Source of the DNA: an uncultured Collinsella sp.
Lineage (GTDB): Bacteria > Actinomycetota > Coriobacteriia > Coriobacteriales > Coriobacteriaceae
DNA length: 16,123 nucleotides
Assembly (NCBI GenBank): GCA_900545615.1
Contig: UQZM01000045.1
Location: forward strand, 1 to 16,123
Reading direction: 5' to 3'
Shown here one piece after another: positions 9,262-15,604 of this stretch (position 1 is its first letter; each line of letters opens with the position of its first letter). The notes under the pieces are model-generated. The model was not told the origin of the DNA. It did no database searches and saw nothing but the letters and a program-made list of their open reading frames with translations. Position numbers and translations under genes: made by a program.

Positions 9262-9573
9262 TTACCTTTCGACCTCATGAGGATCTCGCAGCGCCTTGGC
9301 GACGCGAACCGTGCAGGCGGCCATAAAGGCCACGAAACCGATCGCCTCGCCCAGGAGGAACATGCGAAATGCCTCTCCGAACAACGCAAACACAACCAAG
9401 GTAAAGACGAGCAGGGCGACTGCCGAGACCGCGAGACTCACCATGCCCTTGAGCATGTCCGCATTCTGTTTATCGTCAAGAACCGGCTTGAGCGTAAAAA
9501 CAAAGGGAAGGAAGGCAATTGCGCCCGCGATGGCGCCTGCAACGATAGCGAGCAGATCGGCTATCTGAAACAC
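9262..9573 (-). CDS. atpI: AtpI-like small membrane protein at head of atp operon
   Basis: First gene of the operon. The 103-aa product is hydrophobic, with four likely membrane segments (about residues 5-27, 44-62, 64-80 and 80-95) and a basic tail (VRVAKALRDPHEVER). Sequence similarity alone is weak; the call rests on size, topology and position before atpB, where AtpI proteins (implicated in c-ring assembly or Mg2+ handling) are usually found. The frame can be extended to a TTG at 9648, but that start has no ribosome site and would overlap the likely promoter. The GTG at 9573 has GAGG six bases upstream, so I chose it. Confidence 0.75.
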   Translation of the reverse strand: MFQIADLLAIVAGAIAGAIAFLPFVFTLKPVLDDKQNADMLKGMVSLAVSAVALLVFTLVVFALFGEAFRMFLLGEAIGFVAFMAACTVRVAKALRDPHEVER

Positions 9574-9634
9574 TGGCTTCCTCGCTTTCCTTTTTAACGC
9601 CTCACAGCACAGTCCCAGCCAAACATTGGTGACT

Positions 9635-9662
9635 ATTGTACGAGCCAATCGCTAAAGTACAA
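9635..9662 (-). promoter_or_regulatory. Probable sigma-70-type promoter of the atp operon
   Basis: The minus strand shows a -10 box TACAAT (9635-9640, five of six matches) and, 16 bases upstream, a weaker -35 TTGTAC (9657-9662). Predicted transcription would start near 9628, leaving a leader of about 55 bases before the atpI GTG. Its location at the head of the operon supports it. The poor -35 suggests an activator or a modest intrinsic strength. Confidence 0.5.
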
Positions 9663-9679
9663 CCGTAAAACAAACGGTT
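9661..9679. repeat. Inverted repeat touching the atp promoter -35 box
   Basis: AACCGT and ACGGTT form a perfect 6-bp inverted repeat with a 7-base spacer, and its edge overlaps the proposed -35 element by two bases. This is the geometry of a dimeric regulator site, but no regulator is identifiable. The rest of the 280-base gap between upp and atpI (9574-9853) holds no credible gene. A loose pairing of ACGTTTT (9734-9740) with AAAACGT (9758-9764) lies beyond upp but lacks a U run. Confidence 0.35.
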
Positions 9680-9853
9680 AATACGCACCTGTACGTTTTC
9701 TTAAGGCCTTCTTTATGCCGCAGGTACGGTAATACGTTTTTTCGAACCCCTCAGGGCAAAACGTCCGTTAACAGAAGTGCGCGTGGACGACTTTTGCTCG
9801 CCCGCGCGCACCATTTCTTCGTATTTGTGACCGTAGCCGACAAGGCCCAACGA

Positions 9854-10501
9854 CTAGAGCGTACCGTAGATGCGGTCGCCGGCGTCGCCCAGGCCGGGAA
9901 CGATGTAGGCGGCCTCGTTGAGATGGTCATCGATGGCGCAGGTATAGATATGCACATCAGGGTCCTTCTCAGTCAGCGACTTGAGGCCCTCGGGGGCCGC
10001 GACGATGCACAGCATGCGGATGTCCTTGACACCGCGCTCGCGCAGGTAGCTAATGGCCATCTCGGCCGAACCGCCCGTGGCGAGCATGGGGTCGACGACC
10101 AGGCAGATGCGCTGGTCGATATCCTTGGGCATCTTGCAGTAATACTCGTGCGGCTCGTGGGTAACCTCGTCACGCTCCATACCGATGTGGCCCACGCGAG
10201 CGGAGGGTACCAAGTCGAGGATGCCATCGACCATGCCAAGGCCTGCGCGCAGGATGGGAACGATGGCGAGCTTCTTGCCGGCAAGCTGCTTAAACGTGGC
10301 GGTGGTGATGGGAGTCTCGACCCCGACGTCTTCCATGGGCAGGTCGCGCATGGCCTCGTAGCCGTCAAAGAGCGCAAGCTCGCGCACGAGCTGGCGGAAC
10401 TGGTTGGTGCCGGTGCTCTTGTCGCGCAGGATCGACAGCTTGTGCTGGACGAGCGGATGGTCGACAAGCGTCACACGGGACGTATCGTAGGTGACGGTCA
10501 T
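9854..10501 (-). CDS. upp: Uracil phosphoribosyltransferase
   Basis: Upp makes UMP from uracil and PRPP in the pyrimidine salvage pathway (cytoplasm). The 215-aa protein shows the PRPP-binding loop VVDPMLATGGS (135-145), VPILRAGLGM (81-90), and the uracil-binding segment YIVPGLGDAGDR (199-210). Length is typical (E. coli 208 aa). AAAGGGG lies nine bases before the ATG. It sits 122 bases downstream of glpK and immediately before the atp operon; upp next to atp genes is a known arrangement in Bacillus. No clear terminator was seen after it. Confidence 0.98.
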   Translation of the reverse strand: MTVTYDTSRVTLVDHPLVQHKLSILRDKSTGTNQFRQLVRELALFDGYEAMRDLPMEDVGVETPITTATFKQLAGKKLAIVPILRAGLGMVDGILDLVPSARVGHIGMERDEVTHEPHEYYCKMPKDIDQRICLVVDPMLATGGSAEMAISYLRERGVKDIRMLCIVAAPEGLKSLTEKDPDVHIYTCAIDDHLNEAAYIVPGLGDAGDRIYGTL

Positions 10502-10623
10502 GGGTTGATGCCCCTTTCATTGCGGCCGGAAGATGGCCTTGCTGACAAGACGCATGGCGACGTTGTTGCCGCGCGCCGTGCATAAGTTTAACGGTTTGTT
10601 GTATCGAGCAGCTCGTCGCAACC

Positions 10624-12165
10624 CTACTGAGCGGTGTTGAGCGAACGCTTGACGGCATCACGCCAACCAGCGAGGTTGCTCTCACGGCGCTCGGCGGACA
10701 TGTGAGGATGGAAGACTTTGACGATCTGAGCGTTTTGCTCCAGCTCCTCCAAATCCTCCCAATAGCCGACGGCAAGACCCGCCAAGTACGCGGCACCGAT
10801 CGCCGTGGTCTCCACCGTCTCGCACTGCAACACGGGGATATCCAGCAGATCGGCCTGGAATTGCATGATGAACTCGTTGCGTGAGGCGCCGCCATCGACG
10901 GACAGGCGCTCAATCGAAAGCCCCACGTCCTGCTCCATGGCGCGCAGCACGTCGTAGCTCTGATATGCCATGGATTCGCAGGCGGCACGTACGATGGTCG
11001 CACGGCTCGAGGCGCCGGTCAGACCGCACACGATACCGCGGGCATGCGGGTCCCACCAGGGAGCGCCCAGACCAGCGAAGGCAGGAACGAAGTAGCAGCC
11101 CTCGTTGTCGCTAATCGAAGCGGCGAGTTGTGCCGACTCGCTCACGCTCGAGATGATGCCCATGTTGTTGCGAAGCCAGTTCATGGTGGAACCGGCAGCA
11201 AAGATGGAGCCCTCGAGTGCATAGCTGATCTTCCCGTTCGCAGCGATACCGATGGTGGAGACCAGACCGTTCTTGGATTCGACGATCTCGTCGCCGGTGT
11301 TCATGAGCATAAAGCAGCCCGTGCCATAGGTGTTTTTGGTCTGGCCGGGATGGAAGCAGCAGTGACCAAACAGCGACGCCTGCTGGTCGCCCGCCACACC
11401 CATGATGGGCGGCATGTTGGTCATGATGTCGCTCGCGACGCGGCCGTAGTCGCCCGAGCTCCAACGAACCTCGGGCATCATGGAACGTGGAACGTCAAAG
11501 AGCGCCAGCAGGTCGTCGTCCCAATCGAGCGTATGGATATTAAAGAGTGCCGTGCGGCTGGCATTGGTGTAGTCGGTGGCAAAGACCTGACTGCCGGTGA
11601 GGTTGTAGATGAGCCAGGTGTCGATGGTGCCGAACATGAGGTCGCCCGCCGCCGCGCTCTCACGCGCACCGTCGACGTTGTCGAGGATCCACTGCACCTT
11701 GGAAGCCGAGAAATACGGGTCGAGCGTGAGTCCCGTGCGGGAGCGCACCAGCTCCTCTGCGCCCCGCTCGACCAGATCGTCGATCAGAGGTGCGGTGCGA
11801 CGGCATTGCCACACGATGGCGTTATAGATCGGCTGACCGCTCACGCGGTCCCAGACCACCGTGGTCTCGCGCTGGTTGGAGATGCCGATGGCGGCAATGC
11901 GGTCGGAGTGGATACCGCTCTTAAACTGGACTTCCATCATGACGGCGATCTGGCTGGCAAGGACCGTCATGGGGTCTTGCTCTACCCAACCGGGACGTGG
12001 GAAGCTGGTTTTGACGCTGCGACGTGCCTGCGCGACGATGCATCCGTACTCGTCGACGATGGTCGCAAGTACCGAGGTGGTGCCGCAGTCGAGCGCCATG
12101 ATGTAGGAACCGCCAAAGTTAAACGAAGCATCTTCCATGCCCAGGCTGCCCAGATTCAACGACAT
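10624..12165 (-). CDS. glpK: Glycerol kinase
   Basis: GlpK phosphorylates glycerol to glycerol-3-phosphate with ATP. The 513-aa protein has both FGGY-family halves: ALDCGTTS (24-31), NQRETTVVWD (97-106), YFSASKVQWIL (151-161), the catalytic Asp in GVAGDQQASLFG (D260), GLGAPWWDPHARG (365-377) and LSVDGGASRNEFIMQFQ (421-437). It has an N-terminal extension of about 20 residues versus E. coli. The segment before GVAGDQQ is short (SDIMTNMPPI). It lacks the E. coli fructose-1,6-bisphosphate loop (GGKGGTR) and the phosphorylatable His of Enterococcus GlpK, so those two controls are probably absent. AAAGGTG six bases before the ATG fixes the start. It starts 13 bases after the Sua5-family gene, with no glpF or glpD nearby. 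Confidence 0.97.
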   Translation of the reverse strand: MSLNLGSLGMEDASFNFGGSYIMALDCGTTSVLATIVDEYGCIVAQARRSVKTSFPRPGWVEQDPMTVLASQIAVMMEVQFKSGIHSDRIAAIGISNQRETTVVWDRVSGQPIYNAIVWQCRRTAPLIDDLVERGAEELVRSRTGLTLDPYFSASKVQWILDNVDGARESAAAGDLMFGTIDTWLIYNLTGSQVFATDYTNASRTALFNIHTLDWDDDLLALFDVPRSMMPEVRWSSGDYGRVASDIMTNMPPIMGVAGDQQASLFGHCCFHPGQTKNTYGTGCFMLMNTGDEIVESKNGLVSTIGIAANGKISYALEGSIFAAGSTMNWLRNNMGIISSVSESAQLAASISDNEGCYFVPAFAGLGAPWWDPHARGIVCGLTGASSRATIVRAACESMAYQSYDVLRAMEQDVGLSIERLSVDGGASRNEFIMQFQADLLDIPVLQCETVETTAIGAAYLAGLAVGYWEDLEELEQNAQIVKVFHPHMSAERRESNLAGWRDAVKRSLNTAQ

Positions 12166-12178
12166 CGCTTACACCTTT

Positions 12179-12922
12179 CTATTGCATCGGGTCGGACAGG
12201 ACCCGCTCGATCTCTGATGCGGGAAGCGCGCCTTGGCGCAGGATCTGGAGCCCGCCGTGCTGGAACGACACGATGGTCGAGGCGTCGCGACACGGGGTCT
12301 CACCGGCGTCGACGGCAACATCGACCCCCTCCAGGATGCGACCCTCGACGGCGGCAAAGCTTGCCGGCGAGGGCGCGCCGTGCGTGTTGGCGCTCGTACA
12401 GGCAAGGGGACTGCCGCAGGCGCGGATGAGCGCTTGGACCACAGGCGAAGCCGATGCGCGAAGAGCCACCGTGTCGTCGGCGGCACGCATAAAGGTCGGC
12501 ACGCAGGGGGCCGCCTTGACCACGATAGTCAGAGCTCCCGGCCAGCATCGTCGCGCGAGTACGCGAGCCTCTTCGGGGATATCCACGCCATAGCGGTCGA
12601 GTGCTTCGACGCCATCGACCAGCCAAGCGACGGTTTGCGTGAGTTCGCGTTGCTTGAGAGTGAAGATACGGCGGTAGCCGGTACCGAGCGCAGGGACCGC
12701 GGCGCCATTGACGGCAGCCTGCGGATCGCGCGGCCACGATGGGAATTCGCCTGTATCTTGGGGCACGGCGTCCGAGAAGGCGTTGACCGCCACGGCGACA
12801 CCGTAGACCGTCTCGGTAGGGATCAGCGCCAGGCCGCCGCGGCCGAGCACCTCGGCCGCGCGCTCGACGGCAAGCCGATGCGGCTCGCGCGTTCCCTCAT
12901 ATACCCGATAGACCGTCTGCAT
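12179..12922 (-). CDS. tsaC: L-threonylcarbamoyladenylate synthase (Sua5/YrdC/YwlC family)
   Basis: This family makes threonylcarbamoyl-AMP from threonine, bicarbonate and ATP, the precursor for t6A37 in ANN-decoding tRNAs. The 247-aa product has IPTETVYGVAV (34-44), the basic site RIFTLKQR (85-92), WPGALTIVV (127-135), VALR (152-155), TSAN (176-179) and STIVSF (215-220). It lacks the extra C-terminal Sua5 domain and is closer to the short TsaC/YwlC type, with an odd stretch of about 30 extra residues between TVYG and RIF (about 48-83). The ATG at 12922 has only a distant AAGGGG (about 11 bases). glpK follows after 13 bases. Family is firm; the symbol depends on the naming tradition. Confidence 0.9.
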   Translation of the reverse strand: MQTVYRVYEGTREPHRLAVERAAEVLGRGGLALIPTETVYGVAVAVNAFSDAVPQDTGEFPSWPRDPQAAVNGAAVPALGTGYRRIFTLKQRELTQTVAWLVDGVEALDRYGVDIPEEARVLARRCWPGALTIVVKAAPCVPTFMRAADDTVALRASASPVVQALIRACGSPLACTSANTHGAPSPASFAAVEGRILEGVDVAVDAGETPCRDASTIVSFQHGGLQILRQGALPASEIERVLSDPMQ

Positions 12923-12940
12923 GTGTATGCCAGCCCCTTA

Positions 12941-13009
12941 CGCTCTGGTGCAAGTTTGTTTACTGTGGGGCATTCTCGCACGAAACGTTCAACCTATTTG
13001 CCCAGAGCG
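12941..13009. repeat. Separated 8-bp inverted repeat before the tsaC gene
   Basis: CGCTCTGG (12941-12948) and CCAGAGCG (13002-13009) are perfectly complementary and enclose 53 bases just upstream of the tsaC-family start. The gap between the antitoxin and this gene (12923-13070) contains no credible coding frame and no clear intrinsic terminator. The repeat could form the base of a leader structure, but with arms this short and far apart it may be chance. Confidence 0.25.
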
Positions 13010-13070
13010 CATGTTGGTTTGGTGAGCGGCTCTAGTAGTCGGTGAAAGTGAGGGGGTTAATTGAAGATTT

Positions 13071-13373
13071 TTAGCGCGCAAGCGTAACGGTACGATCGGG
13101 AAACTCGATGCTTGCAACCAGTTTTCCGCCGAGGCTCTCTGCGTACCTGCTCAGCGTGTCGAGCCTCATCGAACCCAACTCCCCACGCTCGAGCTCGGAT
13201 ACACGTTTTTGAGAAACGCCCATCGACTGGGCGACCGACGCCTGTGTTAGATCTTTTAACCTGCGAATCTGAGCAAGCTTATAGGCTTCGATACGATCGC
13301 GAGTCCTCTCCTGCTCGGCGGTAATGGAGTCGCGTGTTATCCCGCGAGATTCCATATACTCATGCAGTTCCAT
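13071..13373 (-). CDS. XRE-family antitoxin (HigA-like)
   Basis: The 100-aa product has a Cro/C1-type helix-turn-helix at about 33-66: LTQASVAQSMGVSQKRVSELERG, shown here in parts as LTQASVAQ (42-49), MGVSQKRVSELERG (51-64), followed by LDTLSRYAESLGGKL (71-85). A charged helix (1-32) precedes it and a short beta-like tail (IEFPDRTVTLAR) follows. In toxin-antitoxin pairs such proteins bind the toxin and repress the operon. It starts inside the last codons of the toxin gene (14-base overlap), so translation is coupled, with AGGAGG ten bases before the ATG. Toxin first, antitoxin second is the HigBA order. An independent DNA-binding role cannot be excluded. Confidence 0.88.
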   Translation of the reverse strand: MELHEYMESRGITRDSITAEQERTRDRIEAYKLAQIRRLKDLTQASVAQSMGVSQKRVSELERGELGSMRLDTLSRYAESLGGKLVASIEFPDRTVTLAR

Positions 13374-13755
13374 CTCGATCGAGCCTCCTTACGTGGCGAC
13401 GGTATATTTGCTCGGCCCTTGGAATGTTGATCGCATACCAACCGTTCCATTTTGCCCTTGACGATCCCGCTCGCGACTTATCACCCGCCAATAGCAATAC
13501 CGCCTGGCGCTTGGGGTCAAAGGCGAAGAGGATGCGAATCACCTGCCCACCACACGACGTCACTCTCAGCTCCTTTAAATGATGAAGCTTCGAGCCCTTT
13601 ACGCGGTCAACCAGCGGACGACCAAGGCTGGGACCTTCCTTCTCGAGCACCAAAAGGTCTGCATAAATCTGCTTCAGCGTAGCTTCATCCTGCTCATCAA
13701 GCCAAGGTTCAATGTAATCAAGCACGATACGGTACCGATGCAGCTGATTTGACAT
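13360..13755 (-). CDS. RelE/ParE-superfamily toxin (HigB/Gp49-like)
   Basis: The 131-aa product matches the Gp49/HigB-type toxin layout: an N-terminal helical part, LKELRV (60-65), the core strand pair IRILFAFDPKRQAVLLLAGDKS (given in pieces: IRILFAFD 73-80, AVLLLAGDKS 85-94), then WNGWY (103-107) and IPRAEQIYRRHVRRL (111-125). Toxins of this superfamily usually cleave mRNA at the ribosome; the reaction here is inferred from family. GGAG/AAAGG ribosome motifs lie just before the ATG. The partner antitoxin overlaps the 3' end. The pair sits alone between prmC and the tsaC-family gene, and its coding is visibly less GC-rich than its neighbours, which suggests acquisition. Confidence 0.87.
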   Translation of the reverse strand: MSNQLHRYRIVLDYIEPWLDEQDEATLKQIYADLLVLEKEGPSLGRPLVDRVKGSKLHHLKELRVTSCGGQVIRILFAFDPKRQAVLLLAGDKSRAGSSRAKWNGWYAINIPRAEQIYRRHVRRLDRDGTA

Positions 13756-13764
13756 ACCTTTCTC

Positions 13765-13779
13765 CTTCTATAGTAGAAG
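13765..13779. promoter_or_regulatory. Candidate operator/promoter of the toxin-antitoxin pair
   Basis: CTTCTA and TAGAAG form a perfect 6-bp inverted repeat with a 3-base centre, nine bases before the toxin ATG. On the minus strand it contains TACTAT, a possible -10 box, with TTGCAA 16 bases upstream as a weak -35. A second imperfect repeat (GCAAG 13794-13798 with CTTGC 13805-13809) lies nearby. XRE antitoxins normally repress their own promoter through such repeats. The promoter boxes are poor matches, so the repeat is the stronger part of the call. Confidence 0.4.
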
Positions 13780-13830
13780 TTTTACGGTATATTGCAAGGA
13801 CAAACTTGCGCAAATGTCTATTTATTCAGC

Positions 13831-15105
13831 TTAAATACGCTGTTTGGGCTCGGTGACGATGGCTCGAACGATGCGGGGACGATCGGTGAGGTCGTGGACG
13901 ATACGCACGTCCGAAAGGCCTGCTTGACGACAGAGCTCGGCCGCGGCGTCGAGCGCGCCCTCGTAGAGCTCGCAGGCAAACAGGCCGCCGGCACGCAGCA
14001 TGTAGGGCGCCGCGTTGAGCAGGCGGCGGAAGATATCGAGACCGTCGGCACCGCCCTCGAGCGCCAGATCGGGCTCAAAGTCCTTGACCTCATGCGGCAG
14101 CGAGCGCATGACATCGGTGGGGATGTAGGGCGGGTTGGAGACGAGTACGTCAAAGGTGCCCCACTCTTCGCGGGGAATGGAACTCACCAGGTTGGTGAGG
14201 CTGAAGGCGACCTCGTCGGACGTGAGGCCAAGCGCATCGCGGTTTTTGGTAGCAAGGTCGATGGCGCGCGGCTCGATATCGGTAGCAGTGCAGGTAACGT
14301 GCCCGCGGCGCTCCCAGGCAAGGGAGAGCGAAATGCAGCCCGTGCCGCAGCCGACCTCGAGAACGCGGGCAGTGCGGGGCTCGGCTGGGGCAGATACGTT
14401 AGCCTCGGCGGCATCTTGCGCGGGAGTCGCCTGTTGGTCGTTGTCCTCAATGGCGATGCCGTATTCGTCGAGCTCAGGCTCGGGGGTTTCCATGGCCTCT
14501 GCTTCTGCCGCTTCGGCTTCTGCTGCCTGCGCGGCGGCTTCCTCGGCCTCGCGGTCGGCCAGTTCCTCGGCATAGGCGCGGCTACCGAGCACGTCGCTAC
14601 CCAGCGCAGCCTCATCGGCGGCCGTCAGGTTGGCGGCACGGCGCTCGGCGGCTGCGCGTTCGTCTGCCAGCGCGGCCTCGGCCTTGCGTGCCTCCTCGAC
14701 CTCATCGTTCCAAGGCAGCTCCACGCGCTGACGGGCAGCAGCCTCGGGGCTCAGCACCTCGGCATCCAGATAATTGAGGACTTCCTCGACGAGCATCTCG
14801 GTCTCGGGGCGCGGAATGAGCACGCCGGGGGCGCACGCGACGTCGATCATGCGAAACTGCGTGCTGCCGGTGATGTACTGCAGCGGTTCACCTTTAGCGC
14901 GACGAACAACGACCGCGTGCATGGTCTCGAGCTGAGCCGCGTTAAGCGTCTCGTCCATGCGCATATATAAGTCGATGCGTGCCAAACCCGTGGCAGCGCA
15001 GAGCAGCCACTCGGCAGAAAGACGGGGGTGCTCCTCGCCGCGCTCGGCCAGGTACTCCTTGGTCCACTCGAGACAACGCTTGATGGTCCAAATCTCGTTT
15101 GCCAT
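13831..15105 (-). CDS. prmC: Release factor glutamine methyltransferase with large Ala/Glu-rich insert
   Basis: PrmC (HemK) methylates the Gln of the GGQ motif in release factors RF1 and RF2. The 424-aa product has the N-terminal helical domain (about 1-90), GVLIPRPETE (94-103), the SAM-binding motif VLEVGCGTGCISL (248-260), the catalytic NPPY (324-327) and LEGGADGLDIF (349-359). Typical PrmC is about 280 aa. The excess is an insert at about 116-243, rich in Ala, Glu and Arg (for example EAEEAAAQAAEAEAAEAEA at 186-204), probably a coiled or disordered linker. ATG at 15105 is chosen over upstream in-frame starts because GGGGAGGG lies just before it and the family N-terminus starts there. prfA, its usual partner, is not in the window. 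Confidence 0.95.
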   Translation of the reverse strand: MANEIWTIKRCLEWTKEYLAERGEEHPRLSAEWLLCAATGLARIDLYMRMDETLNAAQLETMHAVVVRRAKGEPLQYITGSTQFRMIDVACAPGVLIPRPETEMLVEEVLNYLDAEVLSPEAAARQRVELPWNDEVEEARKAEAALADERAAAERRAANLTAADEAALGSDVLGSRAYAEELADREAEEAAAQAAEAEAAEAEAMETPEPELDEYGIAIEDNDQQATPAQDAAEANVSAPAEPRTARVLEVGCGTGCISLSLAWERRGHVTCTATDIEPRAIDLATKNRDALGLTSDEVAFSLTNLVSSIPREEWGTFDVLVSNPPYIPTDVMRSLPHEVKDFEPDLALEGGADGLDIFRRLLNAAPYMLRAGGLFACELYEGALDAAAELCRQAGLSDVRIVHDLTDRPRIVRAIVTEPKQRI

Positions 15106-15153
15106 GGGGCCCTCCCCTCTTAAGCGCCGGACGGCGCGCGAATGTCGGAGCAG

Positions 15154-15180
15154 ATTGTACGCGAGGGCGGCACGCGGCAA
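15154..15180 (-). promoter_or_regulatory. Possible prmC promoter
   Basis: The minus strand shows TACAAT (15154-15159, five of six -10 matches) preceded by TTGCCG (15175-15180) at a short 15-base spacing. Transcription would start near 15147 and give a leader of about 42 bases that contains a GC-rich hairpin (15124-15128 with 15133-15137) just before the ribosome site. The short spacing lowers confidence. Confidence 0.35.
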
Positions 15181-15486
15181 GGGACGATTGGAAGCGATTA
15201 TCGAGAATCAGCCCAGAATTTTGCTTGAATCGCAATCGAAGTGTTCATTCGTCGACGTCTAAATCTGCATCCGTCAAGCTTTTGGCAAGGTTGCCCCAAA
15301 ACTGACCAATATCTAACCAAGAACTTGCCAAATCACTTGACGCGCGACGCATCAAAAAATGACACGCGACTTCTTGGACGATTTTTTGAGCATTATTTTT
15401 AAAAATGATAAATAACTTTAAGCAGGTAAACAACTTAATTGTTATTAAAGAAGATTGAATAAACTCACAAAGCAATGTGCCCGACC
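15181..15486. other. AT-rich intergenic island upstream of prmC
   Basis: This stretch, above all 15340-15480, is visibly AT-rich against the GC-rich backbone. It contains A/T palindromes (12-bp ATTTTTAAAAAT at 15395-15406; AACAA/TTGTT at 15429-15443). Apart from the doubtful frame listed separately, no gene or RNA could be recognised. The composition break together with the neighbouring repeat and insertion sequence suggests horizontally acquired or decayed DNA. Confidence 0.6.
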
Positions 15487-15493
15487 TAGTCAT
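15245..15493 (-). CDS. Doubtful 82-aa open frame in AT-rich DNA
   Basis: An open frame of 82 codons runs through the AT-rich gap upstream of prmC. Its ATG lies inside the left arm of the 21-bp inverted repeat and has no ribosome site. The first half is hydrophobic with no family resemblance that I recognise. The second half (WLDIGQFWGNLAKSL, then an acidic tail) looks slightly more protein-like and could be the 3' remnant of a lost gene. No second start with a ribosome site was found. I list it as unproven; it may be non-coding. Confidence 0.2.
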   Translation of the reverse strand: MTRSGTLLCEFIQSSLITIKLFTCLKLFIIFKNNAQKIVQEVACHFLMRRASSDLASSWLDIGQFWGNLAKSLTDADLDVDE

Positions 15494-15542
15494 TGGGGAC
15501 GTTCTTATTTGACTAGTCGTTTAAGAACGTCCCCAATGACTA
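15487..15542. repeat. Perfect 21-bp inverted repeat (REP/MITE-like palindrome)
   Basis: Two 21-base arms (15487-15507 and 15522-15542), each containing the GTCATTGGGGACGTTCTT core, are exact reverse complements. The 14-base centre contains the 8-bp palindrome GACTAGTC (15511-15518). The structure could extrude as a cruciform or form a long RNA hairpin in either direction. No U run follows on either strand, so it is not a standard terminator. It resembles REP-type or miniature transposable palindromes; only one copy is in this window, so its repeat status is inferred. Confidence 0.7.
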
Positions 15543-15604
15543 CTAAGCCAGGAGTGTCCCAAACTGCCGGCAGAGACGATATGAGCAGGACATAAAAACA
15601 TTGA

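Noticed and set aside
9574..9648. Longer AtpI reading from TTG at 9648
   Set aside because: No ribosome site before this TTG, and the added segment overlaps the likely promoter. The GTG at 9573 has GAGG at good spacing.
9734..9764. ACGTTTT/AAAACGT pairing as an upp terminator
   Set aside because: The inner part pairs poorly, and on the minus strand no U run follows the stem.
11044..12429. 461-codon plus-strand frame
   Set aside because: Antisense to glpK and the tsaC-family gene, crossing their junction; no recognisable domain.
13792..14970. 392-codon plus-strand frame
   Set aside because: Antisense to prmC, helped by the repetitive Ala/Glu codons of the insert; not a credible protein.
15106..15180. 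25-residue N-terminal extension of PrmC
   Set aside because: The upstream start has no ribosome site and runs through the likely promoter and leader hairpin, whereas ATG 15105 has a strong GGGGAGGG.
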